Positions 51,142 through 63,391 are shown, counted from the first letter of the stretch. The stretch is 64,000 nt of DNA from Ciona savignyi (GCA_000149265.1 CH002695.1:81277-145276); one strand, 5' to 3'. The notes: generated from the sequence alone by a model not told the origin. Translations and numbers: made by a program.

Positions 51142-52030
51142 GATGTTGACTGGATCGTCCAAAACGTACCGGCTTTCATGGCAAACAGGCTTATCACTAT
51201 GTGTGACGACTCAAGTCCAAAAGTAGTTATTGTTTGCGCATGAACAGTTTTTAATATCTTGAACACCGCTAGCTTATGGGAGTTTCCATAATTACAAAAG
51301 AGCGCGCAAATACCCTACTGCTAGTTCAGTTCCAGCGCAGATTTAACAAGAAATCAAAAAAGTAGTTCGACATGTTATACGACCTATGAAATGTTTAATA
51401 GCGCCATTGATTATATAGCTGATATATACCATTTTGCTAATACTGCTATCATGAAATGATTTTCTTAAACGAAATATTAAAGCATAAATACATACGAGTG
51501 TCTGCTAAACTCTTTGCTACACAATTACTGTTTATTGGTAGACCAGAATGAGATACAAGTGTTTATCCCCGTAGGTGGGGCAGCAAACGTTATTATAACA
51601 CAAGTACTCATTGTTAGATTAGTTATAAAGTACCTTACCCTGGGGCATAACGGACTAGCTATAGCTGCACGCGGGTCTCAAATTTCGACTGACAGTTCGA
51701 CTCGTTACCGCAAGCGCTTACCGGTTCGTTCAAATTTCGCTATACCCATGTTAAGCAAGTTATAAGTCGATATTCCTTGATAGCCATTATGTCGTGCTAA
51801 AAAGAACTATTTTCTCATACAGAGTGGATTACACAGAAAATCTCAAAAATATATACAAAATATATAAAAAATACTTTTATTGTATAATTAATTATAGGCT
51901 CCCCTCAAATCCAAAAGAAACACATATTGATTTCGATCCGTTTTTTTTCTGCGTCACGCTTTTGATAGGCATGTATAAGATAACCAGAAAACCAAATCGC
52001 TTCTACGCTGACAGGTATAACGTACACTCA
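51142..52030. other. No gene recognised
   Basis: AT-rich sequence with short chance frames. The longest (51514-51765, plus) has no family match I recognise and no supporting splice sites. Nothing else was seen. Confidence 0.35.
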
Positions 52031-52033
52031 TAT

Positions 52034-52300
52034 TAGGATAGGATAGGATATTCATGTCTATCCCCGTGAAAACGCAAGGGGCGTTAAACACACGGAAACT
52101 CAAATCACCTCGTCTTTACCAGGGCTATTACAATGCCGTGGGTATAATTCTGTAGTTATTCCTTCATTTTGGCAGAACTTATCATTCTACTAGGTTCATG
52201 CAATGTCCGTTAACCAACGTACTAGCGATCAGTTTCGAACCATAACCCTTCGGCTTAGAGGCGACACACCAACACACCGAGCTAATCTCTCGGACAGGTT
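52034..52300 (-). repeat. Reverse SINE copy, partly diverged
   Basis: It starts with GGATA repeats and 'tattcatgtctatccccgtg', then 'gggcgttaaacacacggaaa', 'agggctattacaatgccgtg' and 'aaccataacccttcggctta'. This is the SINE read backwards with substitutions. Confidence 0.7.
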
Positions 52301-52384
52301 TTTACAACAATTGGCAGACACTATCTAGTATTATTGGTAAATTGTGCTTTAATGCAATTTTTATTTTCCTTTTTATTTTGTATG

Positions 52385-52935
52385 GGAAAAGTGGGTAAAA
52401 TGGGCCACGCGAGTAAAATGGGCCCCTCCAATTTTCAATATATTCCGAAGAATAAAAATTGTTGCACGAACCAGTTTAAGTATATCAAACTATGGAATCT
52501 CCAAACCAAAGTTTGAGCGGGAAATCACCAAACTCAATGTTTTCTTTAGCTAGTTCGGTTTGAGAACGTCTGAATCTAAATTTGCAAATTTTGTTTGTTG
52601 CTAATATATAATGGAAAAGATTAAATACTAAAATAACTTGTACTGTAGTTAAATAGAACTAAATAGACGTACTTTTACTGTTAGTAATAAAACTGTTTTT
52701 TTAAGAATTTTTTTTAGAGACTTTAAGTAGTATGATAGCACTCGTCTAATATGGGCCCCCTGTGTTCGTTTGGTTGTTGATAAATGAGGATAAAACTAAC
52801 AGGGCTAGACTTAGCATTAACAGTCATATCAGAAGTTTATTTGGCAGTGGCCTGTAATCCAGATGTAGATGAAATAGTTTAAAACGGTCCAGGGCCCATT
52901 TTAGACTAAACCCTTGTCTAAAATTGGCCACTAAC
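52385..52935. repeat. Candidate inverted-repeat element with AAAATGGGCCC ends
   Basis: The left end has 'agtgggtaaaatgggcca' and then AAAATGGGCCCC (52405-52425). The right end has GGGCCCATTTTAGAC and 'aaaattggccact' (52892-52935), which is the inverse of the left pattern. A third GGGCCCCC lies inside at 52752. The ends are imperfect and I see no clean target duplication, so this is only a candidate old foldback element. Confidence 0.4.
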
Positions 52936-55900
52936 GAAATGTTTTTCTTTGTTGATAAGATTTATATAAATCAAGTTTCCTTCGTATAATGTTAGTGGCA
53001 TTGATAATTGTGCGGTTATGAGCTATTTCGGTTGAGTGTTACTTCAATGCTCATCTCTTAGCGAGAAATCTTGGCACGTCAATCTACAATACTAGTTATC
53101 CTACACCGCGATACAGTCATATGTATGCTAGTATTCTTATGGCGACTCTTGCTCCAAATCTGCATATAGAAAGCGAAAAAAAATTATCGTATATAGCCTA
53201 AAATTATCGTTATAGCCTACTTACTTCGCGTATGAAGGAGGTGGAAACACAAAACTAAGATAAATAAATAAAAAAAATGTGAATATGAACGAAAGAGATG
53301 CGTAGCATGTATACCCAACACCTATTCTTAGCCCGTTTCTTGAATCCTCATTTATTCGATTTGAAATTCCAATTTATTCGTTTCCGCTGAAATTAGTGAC
53401 CAGCCATATTTACGCTTAAAAATTAAGGAAGAAAATGTCCAATAGAGTTAAACTTTCTGGTAGTCTTAGCTAATATGGTTTGGATATACAGTGGTAAATT
53501 CTGGATGACTTGCGGTAGGGAAATTTCGACAAATCAAATAATATAATGCACGGCGGCGGCCTTCTTGTGAACGTTCGCCACTGATTAACAGTCCATAGTT
53601 CTGAACTGGTAAGCATTATTTATTTTATATGGTAAGAAATGTTGTGGGTGACAAAAAAACAGAGAAAGGGACAAACATGCCGCAAGTTAGAACGGAAAAT
53701 TCTTTAAAATATAAAAATTATAACTTATAATAGTACGCTGTTACCTCGTGTATAAAACAGCAAAAAACTTAAAACCAATACAAATCGATAGTGAATTTTA
53801 AGGCGATAAAAAGATTCGGATATCCCATATACCCACAATGAACCATTTTTTCGGGAAACCTCCCATCCTTTAACCGCACCCACACCACTGATTATTCTGC
53901 TTTCACTTTCCATAATAACGGAAATAAAATGATCTAATAATTTAAACTTATTAAACAAGCAGTGGAAAATAGTGGATATATCACAGCAGGAAAACTTCCA
54001 TCAATTCCAAGAATATAAGAACATACACCGTTTTTTGAATTTTAGACTTTTTATTGACGTATAATTATTAAATAACAATAAAATATATATAGATTGAAAT
54101 ATCCCCAAAAAGCATGAAATTTTACAAAAACAAATCGATTTCTTTGTTTTTATTGTCGTGTTTTTAATATTCCAAGTCTTTAGATAAAAAGTTTTGATTG
54201 CTATATCAGGAATCCATTCGTTTCTGCTTGCAGAAACAAACGTTATACACTTTGTATCAGTTATACCTAGGCTAATTAGGTAGCCAAGAAACCCAATTGT
54301 TTTTGCATGCAGAAAAATATACGTACACTTAACAGGGATTTTAAAAATAGTAGTGGTCGTTCACAAGTGGTTGACACTTTTTTTATTAGTTTATATCCAT
54401 AAACCAAGCCCTAAATAAAAAATGCGCACCAAACAAAAATATTTACTGATCCTGAGCCTAACATATGCTTCTAGATGTAAACAACTTTTAGGGATTATTT
54501 TGTAGCGTGTCTTTTGTCGTACGAGTTTAATATCTCGCCATATTACCTCAAATGGGTTTTAATTCACGGATAATTCTATCACGTAGTTTATATATGCTCC
54601 TAAAATTATTTGTTAGACTGTTTGGGTAAAGGCAGCAACCATCCAATGGACGAAGGACAGGACACTTGTTTATTTAGAAGTGGCATTTAACCTTATTCTG
54701 TTAAGATTAAAATCACCTAACAAATTCCTAAAAATCGGGACCTACCAACCAAGTTAAAAGCTCCGATATAACCCTTGTGCGGAAATAATTTTAATTACAT
54801 ACCGAGCGAAACGTGGTGGTTTAAACAACTAGGTCATGCAAAACACGCTGTAAGAACTCAATTTTGTACCGATATCCAGTCAGGCGCTCTTATAATAGTG
54901 ACGCTGTTCTCTAAGATGTGACAGTAAGACGGGTATTACAGGACAAAGAAATACCGCAGAGACTTAACCAAAACTTTTTCACTTGCACCAAAAAAGATAC
55001 ACTTGTGCACGAATCTTTAACTTCCGTATACATTTGTATTAAAATTTGATTTAAAGTAATGCAGGTCTACAGCAGAAGTAATTAATATTAATTATGGGGG
55101 TTAGTTATCTGGGGGTGGAAAAAACTGAAAGATATAGCAGATCCATGATTGTAAAATGCTCCATGTCGTTCTACATGACGCAGCATAGAGTCATGGTTAA
55201 GTGCATGCAGCTTGTTGATAAGAATCATTGGATCAGGAAAGCTGGGTAAATCGTTACAAGCGATATACGAACTGCTAGCTCACAATGTTAAAATCTTTAA
55301 GGAAACTTTAAATCCACTAAGAAGAGGTTTCAAAATCGTAAACATGGTCACTGCAATTGTTCATAGTTTGCTTAAAATTCAATGGAAAAGGATTGAGATC
55401 TAATACCGGTGTCTTGCTAAATTAAGACACGGTTTGTAAATTAAAAAGTGCAATGGCAGGATGCACCATACATTATATAAACGTAATATATAGATCATAT
55501 ATTTTAGTAATAACATATTTTTACAGCCGTTTCCTGTCCGATAAAACGCGGATAATGCAACCCATACCGCCTTTGGCAGCAACCTGCAAAAGAAAGGATT
55601 GGGTTAATTTTAAGTGGAAATATTTTCTGGCTTGTTATCACTGTTATAGAGCTAAGCTAAATGGTTGTGGGATCAAAATTAACAGCTAGCTGGTCACCAT
55701 GGGCAAGGCAACTAGTTGATGTAGCATTAAACTAGTAGATCACAGAAGAATGCAGTACCATGTGTTTCAGGTGTGAACGTGCAAATAACATATCAGTATT
55801 AACCAGCATTGATGCTGAGAACACAAAAATATATAATACACTTCTGGAATACTATCGCTGAGTTTTCGCAATAAACTAACTTCATCAGAAAAGTTGTAAG

Positions 55901-55951
55901 CCTAGTAAGGCAGTTAGACGGTGTTCTCATAATAAAATAATTACAGTTAGT
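52936..55951. other. Gene-poor AT-rich region left of ARPC5
   Basis: No coding exon could be supported. 54215-54315 carries copy B of the palindromic TTTCTGCATGCAGAAA-type repeat ('agaaacaaacgttatacac' then 'gtttttgcatgcagaaa'). The 3' UTR of ARPC5 and possibly a missing last ARPC5 exon should lie at the right end. Confidence 0.4.
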
Positions 55952-56699
55952 CTAAACCTTTTCGTGCCAGGTAAGTAAGAAACCGCATTGCTGTCCATCA
56001 AGACCAAGAGAAAAACCTTTGTAGATATATTTCATAAGTGTGTCAACCTCCTCTGTGCTAAGTGATTGCAGTGTATTGGATATTTCGCTGACTTTCATTG
56101 TAGAGATCACTCGCACAAATAGTAAAGTTGCTTGCTCCTGTAAAAAAGAAAAGGCACATTTATATTCTTACACATCGTACAAACAAATAAAACAGATTTA
56201 ACGTTTAATACTAAATCCAAACAAATCGAAATCTCTTCGAATTGGACATGGTTCAATAGAAAGTAACATACAATGGAAATAAATTAAAATAATCTAATTA
56301 GGCGTTTCACGGTAACTTGTTGCTTTTTTGTTTGTGTTATGAACTTAAATCACTTAACCATTTTCTAATCTATTTAGTGGTTAACTACTGACAAACCGGT
56401 TAATTGTTAACTGATGCATAACCCTACTATGCTATAACGTACTGTACAAAGAAGATTATCTGAAACAATAATTGTCAGTGTGCAATCACCTTGACTTGGA
56501 CCGACTTGGTGCGAATTGGGGGATTCTGCAAGCAAGCTTTCAATGCATCTAATGCATTTCCACCCATAAGCAGATTATTGACGGTATTTGCATCTGGACC
56601 AGTATCTCCCTGTTCAGTTTGTTCATCATGAAACTTCTCCTCGTCGTATTGATCCACATCAATCCTTCGGAATGCATGGGTGCTTGTGTTTTTAGACAT
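55952..56699 (-). CDS. ARPC5: Arp2/3 complex subunit 5 (p16-Arc)
   Basis: Two exons, 56699-56490 and 56137-55952, join in phase to give 131 residues. The N-terminus has FRRIDVDQYDEEKF, then ALKACLQNPPI, and exon 2 has LMKYIYKGFSLGLDG and LLTWHEK. All are characteristic of ARPC5, the smallest subunit of the seven-member Arp2/3 complex that nucleates branched actin filaments. As read, the chain stops at WHEKV, about 20 residues before the end of vertebrate ARPC5, which continues with a GSIVRVL-type helix. The stop overlaps a possible weak donor (AAG/GTTTAG), so a last exon may be missing from the model. The start is the first ATG, 220 bp downstream of the SGF29 stop codon on the same strand. 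Confidence 0.95.
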
Positions 56700-56919
56700 T
56701 TCCTTAGTTCAGGTCACTTGTAAACTAACTTCAGTTAATTTAAACCACTAACCACTACTAGTAGCTACATAAAATAAACAAAATAAAGATAACTCTGGCT
56801 TGTAAAGTAGTAGAAGCATGTAAAAATTTGAAACAGCATATTTCATATTAGGTTGTTTTATAGTAAAAAAACGGTGTTAATGGCAGTATTAGAAATGATC
56901 AAGTTGCTCTAAGAAAAAA

Positions 56920-57903
56920 TTATCTTCTTTTTGAATCAGTCATTTCCTTTGGAACAACTACATACTTCTGTGCCACTCTTAAAGCAGGGGAATACCCGTC
57001 TGCATATGTGTTATCCTCAAACAAAACAGAGTAATCTTCATGAGCTGTTGTAGGTTGTTTGCTTATCACTGCCCTATAGAAACATGTGGTTTGTGGATAC
57101 AGAGCCATCACCAATGCACCTTTCGGAAACAAAGCTTCCGGGTCCGTCTCGGGGTTAGCCTTCCATTGAGGAAGTGGAACAACTCTTCTTTTGCTGAGAA
57201 CATGATGCTCTCTACCCTCTTCATCAATATCATCAACCTCATACTTTTGCAAGTATGTGTTAAATGTAACAACTTCAGCTAAAATCCACTGTTCTTCTGG
57301 TTCATCTGTTTTCACCCTTGCAGCAACTTTGTCTCCGGGCTTTGCAATGTAATCTGGGCCTGCGCACACAGCGCCACACAGTGGTGGAATCTTTTCATTT
57401 GGTTTTCCAATCCACAAAGGCAAGGTTTGTGCTGACTTCTGCAGCATGCTCATAAGCACACCGCGACGCATACTTTTTCGAGGCTGATCATCAAGAGGAT
57501 TATAACTCGACAATCGGGCAGCTATCCTTTTTTCTTCCTGAACAGCTTTGATCTTAGCAATAATATCGAGGCCTTTTTTAAGAAGGTCCGATTCGGAATC
57601 TGCGTCATCTAGGGCAGCACTGTACAGATTCCTTAACTTCTGCTTGAAATAAGTTGACAGCTTCACTTCACCCTGCATTTTTTCCTGAGTTTTTCCAATT
57701 GCCTCCAGATTAATATTTCCCTCTTCTCGTTGTTTTTGAGTTACTTTAATAACTTCATGAAGTTCGGTCAAAAGCTCCTGAACTTTGCTTTCACATTCTA
57801 CAAATGTTAGTTGGTTGTTGGTTGCAGTTGAAACTGACGGGGATAGTGTAAGTGGCGAGGGTGAACCTCCATCTGATCCTTGTAGTTTTCCCCGCCTTAG
57901 CAT
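56920..57903 (-). CDS. SGF29: SGF29 (CCDC101), SAGA complex histone reader
   Basis: One uninterrupted frame of 327 residues (human 293, split into many exons). An N-terminal coiled coil (residues about 35-130) carries VQELLTELHEVIK and YFKQKLRNLY. The tandem Tudor (SGF29) domain follows: GDKVAARVK, EEQWILAEV, YEVDDIDEEG, ALYPQTTCFYRAVI, and VLFEDNTYADGYSPALRVAQKYVV near the end. SGF29 binds H3K4me2/3 and targets the SAGA and ATAC acetyltransferase complexes to chromatin. The aromatic cage residues of the second Tudor appear kept (YPQTTCFYRA and FEDNTYADG). The absence of introns stands out among multi-exon neighbours. ARPC5 follows 220 bp downstream on the same strand. Confidence 0.96.
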   Translation of the reverse strand: MLRRGKLQGSDGGSPSPLTLSPSVSTATNNQLTFVECESKVQELLTELHEVIKVTQKQREEGNINLEAIGKTQEKMQGEVKLSTYFKQKLRNLYSAALDDADSESDLLKKGLDIIAKIKAVQEEKRIAARLSSYNPLDDQPRKSMRRGVLMSMLQKSAQTLPLWIGKPNEKIPPLCGAVCAGPDYIAKPGDKVAARVKTDEPEEQWILAEVVTFNTYLQKYEVDDIDEEGREHHVLSKRRVVPLPQWKANPETDPEALFPKGALVMALYPQTTCFYRAVISKQPTTAHEDYSVLFEDNTYADGYSPALRVAQKYVVVPKEMTDSKRR

Positions 57904-58998
57904 ATTTCCAATTTGTTTTCACCTTTTAATAAATAAAATGTGTTAAGAAATGCTTGTAGTAGCCCAGACTATACTTTTACTTGTAAAGTAAACACAAGAC
58001 GATAAATTAATTATTAAGTGGTAGATTACACAAAATACAATGGTACTGTAACTTAAAGGCGGAGTTGTTGACAAAAACACATTTAACTAGTCTTTATGAC
58101 TTAAAAAATATTCAATTCAAAAAAGGCTTGTGGTCACATTATAAAAATTAAAGTATTTCAAATAACAATAGCTTTGATGATCTTAACGATAAAGCTAAAA
58201 TTCTAAACGATCAGGTTATAGTACCATAACTAATGAAAGTGTTCTTGTTGTCATCATATTATTATTTTTATCATACTCACAAAAACAAATAGACGGTGTG
58301 GTATTGTACTATAGGGGGAAAACTAAAACGAGGTTAACTGCACACCAAAATGAATATTAGGGCATTATAGTTAGTTTTAAATATAAGGTTAGAGTTATTT
58401 CTGCGGTTAAAATTAATTTCCATAGTTTTGGTGAGCAGTTTCCCTCCTTCCCGCTTTCCCTCCCTTTAGCATCGCTCGTCTATAGCCCCATACGAAGAAA
58501 AAATCCCAGTGACCGACTGGCGCTTTGGCACCGTACTTTAGACGCCAGTACTTTTACTCATATAGTTATTTGAAGTGGATATTATAATCTATAACATGAA
58601 ATATCGTTATCGGTAAAATAAATTATCTGCATTACCTGTTAACGACGGCCAAATTAAAAACAAATGTAACACACCCAACCTAACTTCACTGCAGGAAATA
58701 ACTAAAGGTATATTACGTTGGAGGCAGCAGAGGTTGTCTTCAGTGTTTTACAATTGATATTGTCCAAGAAATTCTTAAATTATTTTACATAAACCTGCGT
58801 TATTATTTTATGGCACCAAAATATTTAACATAATTTTTCATATCATATATATGACAGTAAGTTTTACTTTGTAATTCTTATGATTCCTTATTCGTCTAGG
58901 TAATATAGTAGCGTATTTTTATTAGGCAGCACTGTGCGATTTTATTTGGCATTGTGGACAGAATCGTTGTTGAGCTCCTTTTGGATTGAAGAATTGAG
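57904..58998. other. Intergenic region between divergent SGF29 and RPL35
   Basis: About 1.1 kb separate the two start codons, so it contains both promoters. The RPL35 side has a pyrimidine-rich 'gagctccttttgg' just before the start, compatible with a 5' TOP leader. No coding exon was seen. Confidence 0.5.
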
Positions 58999-60042
58999 AT
59001 GGTGTGTTTTGTTTAATTTATCTGTTTTAATCTTTGTTGTTACGTTATCCAGATGAAATTTGTCTAAAGTTTAAGCATCAGTCTTTCTTAAAGTACAGTT
59101 AAAGACAACTAGATTCACGTATTTTATACATACTAATTTATACCGGTTGTTAAGATCACGTCTAGTATTATATTTGACGGTATATGAATCGTATAATGGA
59201 ATTTTTAAGATTTTAATAAGTTATTGTCGTTAGGCTCGCATCAAGGCCAAGGAACTTCGCGGAAAGTCGAAAGACGAGCTGCTGAAGCAGCTGAACGACT
59301 TCAAACAGGAGTTGTCGACGTTGAGAGTAGCGAAAGTGACCGGTGGTGCGGCGTCCAAACTTTCAAAAATCTGCCTTGTACGCAAAAGCATTGCGCGCGT
59401 GCTCACCGTTATCAATCAAACTCAAAAAGAAAACTTGAGGAAATTGTTTAAGGTACCACTATATTGTTAAATAGTCTGCTAGGTTTACAAACTAATCTGG
59501 AAAGTAGGGCTTTCCTTATCTGTGGGGCAACGCACTCTTTTTTGGAACAATAGGGGATATCATAAGCAAGAAGAAATATTTTCGTCACTACCATGAGTGG
59601 AACGGTGTAAGGCTATTTTGTGCAGGGGACGGGTTTTATCTTTATATACCGTTACCCCGTCTTGCTCATGTTAGTGACGAAAATAATTTTTTCTGGTCAT
59701 AATATACCCCGTCCCACTTATGATGTAGTAGTCTGTTGTTCTGCGGATTAATGAAGCCCTGCGAAGTAAGACATATCTTGGTCTCCAGAGTAGTTTAAAT
59801 GCCTTATTTATAAAATCTGATACGATCCTTTTAAAGTATAATCGTGGTTTAAATACTACTTCAGTAATAAAAAAGAAGTTGTTTTTTTTTAGGGAAAGAA
59901 ACACAAGCCAAAGGATTTGCGGCCGAAGAAGACCCGTGCACTCCGCCGCCGTTTAAACAAATATGAGGAGAATCTCAAGTCGGCAAAAGCTTTGAAAAAG
60001 GCTAGATTGTATCCGCAGCGCAAATTTGCAATTAAGGCATAA
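58999..60042 (+). CDS. RPL35: 60S ribosomal protein L35 (uL29)
   Basis: Three exons: 58999-59001 (the ATG alone), 59234-59452 and 59893-60042. They give 123 residues, exactly the size of animal RPL35. The sequence [56 protein letters not shown] and [16 protein letters not shown] is unmistakable, and the chain ends KFAIKA. uL29 lies at the polypeptide exit tunnel of the large subunit and helps dock SRP and nascent-chain factors. A first coding exon consisting only of the initiator codon, with the intron directly after it (ATG/GTGTGT), is common in ribosomal protein genes. AATAAA occurs at 60048-60053 right after the stop codon. Confidence 0.98.
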
Positions 60043-60131
60043 GGTTTTAATAAACCATCTAAAAAAAATTGTTGATTTTTGTATTAATTTATTGTGAACT
60101 ACTCTGCCAAATGATTGCGAGATCAAAATCT

Positions 60132-60405
60132 GGCCGGTTGGTCTAACGGTTAAGTGCGCCGCCTTTCAATCGAAAGGTTGCAGGTGCGAAACTGGTCGCT
60201 AGCTAGTTGGTTGTGTCCTTGGGGAAGGCACTTTATGGACATTGCCTGAACCCAGCAGATTAATGGGTTCTACCAAATTGAAGGAATGTGTCTATCATCT
60301 ACAACACACTGCAACAGCTCCGGTAACCCGACGGTGGGCGCGAGGTGATCGTGTGTTAACCCCCTTGGTTTTCCCATCCACGGGGATAAACATGAATATC
60401 TCATC
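60132..60405 (+). mobile_element. tRNA-derived SINE, full-length copy 5
   Basis: 'ccggttggtctaacggttaa', then the 'cctttcaatcgaaagg' stem-loop and 'ggttgcaggtgcgaaac', match the other copies. The tail is 'ggggataaacatgaatatct' with little TATCC left. It sits about 90 bp past the RPL35 stop codon. Confidence 0.86.
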
Positions 60406-61112
60406 TAAAACCAGCTACTACATTTTCTTAGTTCTCGAGCATTTTTTAATCCAACAAAGTGCTTGACAATCAATGCATTTAGATTTGTGGTATCGCTCAG
60501 TATTATATAGTGCGTGCAGCAATAATGTAGATAGAGGACCATTGAATGTCGATTACACAGCCGCATCTTTAGGTTATTTTAGTCTTAAGCTTTTTCTGCT
60601 TTATATCATCACACTAACTTGTGCAAGACTTTTTTTGTAACAGTATTTTAGTTATCTGCATAATTTATGATGCTACAACACACTTTTTGAATTGGTCCAT
60701 AGTCTCTTAATTCCAGGAAAATATTAAAATCAAAATTAGTTTTCCACGGAAATTACATGCAGAATAAAATGGTGTGCTTTCTAAACGGGTAGGATAATAG
60801 AGCAGTTAGATAAGCACTATTAGCAAGGATTAAAGCATTATTTGTCATACTGGATTTTAAGCGTTATCATATTGGAATACATGCTCGCGGTAAAATTACA
60901 GTGTAAAAACGAGAGCTGTTTTCGTACAATATAGCAGTTTGGAAAATGTGCGAAACATTAAGTGCACAACACAAACACACTGTAAATTCTTGTAATAGTA
61001 TGTCATTGTTATGTTGTAAGAGCAGCATAGCACCGGAAGAAATATGGCAATCAATTCAATAAATGGTCTCTTTGTACTAAATCAATTTCGTCTAATCATG
61101 TAAGAAAAGTAA
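60406..61112. other. Intergenic region between RPL35 and DOLPP1
   Basis: AT-rich, with no gene recognised. It faces the 3' end of DOLPP1, so part of it may be that gene's 3' UTR. Confidence 0.4.
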
Positions 61113-63391
61113 TCAGTCCACCATCTCTCCAAGTAAAATAAATACAAAAGTTGTTAAGTAACTTGATACAAGTGTCACTGAAGCTTGTTGCTTGACATCT
61201 TTCTTGAACGAGACCTGTGACAAGTACAAAGAACTGGTGTAAAAATAATTCGACTTTAAAGCTTTCCAACCTAGACTGGGGCCAGTCTTGTAGGTTAGAA
61301 AAAATACAGGGTGTCCCAAAAAATGACACCAATTAAGATGCAAATATCACATAAAGTATGAACTTGAAATCAATGAAACTTAACAGGCATATGAGTTGAC
61401 ATAATTTATTTTAAAAAATATTGTCATTTACGCGTTGTCAACAGTACAACACACGTGCTTTATTGAGTTTCTGGAATTCACAGGTTTTCAATGTGTGATT
61501 TTAAAATGGTGTCATTTTTTTGGGGACACCCTGTATTTACTTAAGGAATTCAAAGAGAAAGTAAATTGTTGTGTTATGACTACTTATCTGAAACTAACAA
61601 TGCATAACTATGAGATCATATAAGTTAGTGTGCAGGCTTTTTGTTTAGAGGGTTTTCTTTATATTTATAAGTCTTTTGTTGCAAATAAAATATTCTTATT
61701 TATACTCAAGAAACAGGAAAAAAACAGCAATACAATAGCCGTTAAAGCACATTGATTATCAAATCAAGGTTTATTGATTTTGCAACATCAGTTTCACCTG
61801 GATTCTTGTCTTGAAGTTGTATATTCAAACCACATAATATTTGGGATTAATGTGGAATCTCGTATCATAAAAAACTCACAAACTTTCCAGGAAACAATGA
61901 ATGGGAACCAAGGTGAGAGAAGCAACTGAAAAAAAGGATTCACCAGAAATAAAACTATTATTTTCCATTTCTTTATTCAGATTACAAAAATATTAATATT
62001 GATTATTTTAGAAACATAAAAATCCTGCAATCCGAAAATTGTTAGAACACACTTACATAAATTTTGGAAATGAAATAAGACATAAATGCAAGACTTAAAA
62101 AAAAGGATACATAAAACACTTATATTTTGGTTTCTTTAGCACTTCTATTTAAACTGCATTTTTAAATTGCTTTTTGCTGCCGTTTATACCAACAAACACA
62201 CCTACACAGTTTAGGACATATTATTTGTTCGGTTATGTTTTTCAATAGGTAATCGATAAGAGACATATAGTTATAAATGGTACTGCCTACAACTAGCACA
62301 ACTTACTTGAGTTATTGCAAACCAAGATACACCTAGTATCGTTCCAAAGATGAATCCCCATAACACTTGATTGAAGAAGTGGTAGAGTAGATAGACTCTA
62401 CTGTATGACACCATGCAACCTGTCACAACACACAACCCACACATACCATGCTTCCACAGCATGTCCATTATGCCGTTGTTGTTATGTGACCTGAGATTAT
62501 CATATTTACACAAAAATCAATTGCTTAACATAGAACAGGATAGGATAGTATGTTGGTTCTCTAACAAGAACCACATGCTCAAAGACAAGTTTGCAGAGCT
62601 ATTGATATAAAGTGTATAGGATAGATATTGCTTTATTTTGTGTTCAATCTATGAAATCACTGGGTTAAAGTATATCCATTAAGTACTTTGCTCATCAATC
62701 TAAAAATCTTTCAGCGGACATTTGAGTGTGCTGCCAGTAGGGCTGTGTATCAATTAACTGGTTAACCAATTTGTTGTCACTTAACCATAAACAAAATCAA
62801 ATGGTTAACCAATATCTGTATAAACTTAAGTTACTGTGAAAACGTTAAAACTAATCAACTCCTCTAGTGTTCCCTATGTACAATGTCCCTTTAATATTGA
62901 GTGATGTACAGTAGAACAGATTTTTTGTGATTGGTTAACCTTTATCAAAATCTGAGTATATTAATCACCCTAGCTAATATATTTATCACCCCAGTAAGTA
63001 AAAAGATAAAATGCATTTTTAAGTTAGCCTTGTAGCATACTTAACTGGTGGGCTGCTCAAATAAGGTTATTTAGTGGCCAGGATAATAAGGAACAAATTG
63101 AAATAATTTTTACAACTTTAAGGAAATTTGCATTTTATAATAATCATAGTTTTTTTACTAAAAGGTAGATATATTTTAAGGGTTGGGAGTCGGTATTTAT
63201 ATAGCTCACCTTATGTATATGAACAGTATGACATATGAAATGAAAAACCAAACAAATTGGGAATGGGATGAAGGCCAACCATGCTCCACATTTAAAACTG
63301 TGTGGCCCGCAATCGGCCGTGCTTCTTGGACTATATGCTTGATGATAAAATTCACTGATTCGTTGACAAAAATGCCGACGAAAAATACAAT
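61113..63391 (-). CDS. DOLPP1: Dolichyldiphosphatase DOLPP1 (5' exons beyond the right edge)
   Basis: Exons 63391-63210, 62490-62307, 61925-61798 and probably 61275-61113 join in phase. They encode the PAP2-type phosphatase core. The three catalytic motifs are all seen: KHIVQEARP (K-x6-RP), PSSHSQ, and SRVYLLYH (SR-x5-H). Then come the membrane segment VLWGFIFGTILGVSWFAITQ and CEFFMIRDSTLIPNIMWFEYT, a DOLPP1-specific block. The enzyme hydrolyses dolichyl pyrophosphate on the lumenal side of the ER and recycles the glycan carrier for N-glycosylation. The N-terminal exon(s) should lie beyond 64000. The last exon has a good branch point (CTAAC) and CCCCAG acceptor, but its 54 codons end with a hydrophobic stretch unlike vertebrate DOLPP1, so it is the least certain part. 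Confidence 0.92.
61307..61533. mobile_element. 227-bp MITE with CAGGGTGTCCC ends
   Basis: The ends are inverted: left CAGGGTGTCCCAAAAAATGA and on to CACCA, right the same on the reverse strand with one extra C and one extra A. TA dinucleotides flank both ends (61305-61306 and 61534-61535), as expected for Tc1/mariner-type target duplications. It is too small to encode a transposase. It sits in the last intron of DOLPP1, about 30 bp upstream of the putative terminal exon. Confidence 0.85.

Noticed and set aside
55212-55403. 63-residue plus-strand frame MLIRIIGSGKLGKSLQ
   Set aside because: Looks slightly protein-like, but has no family match, no splice sites and no conserved context.
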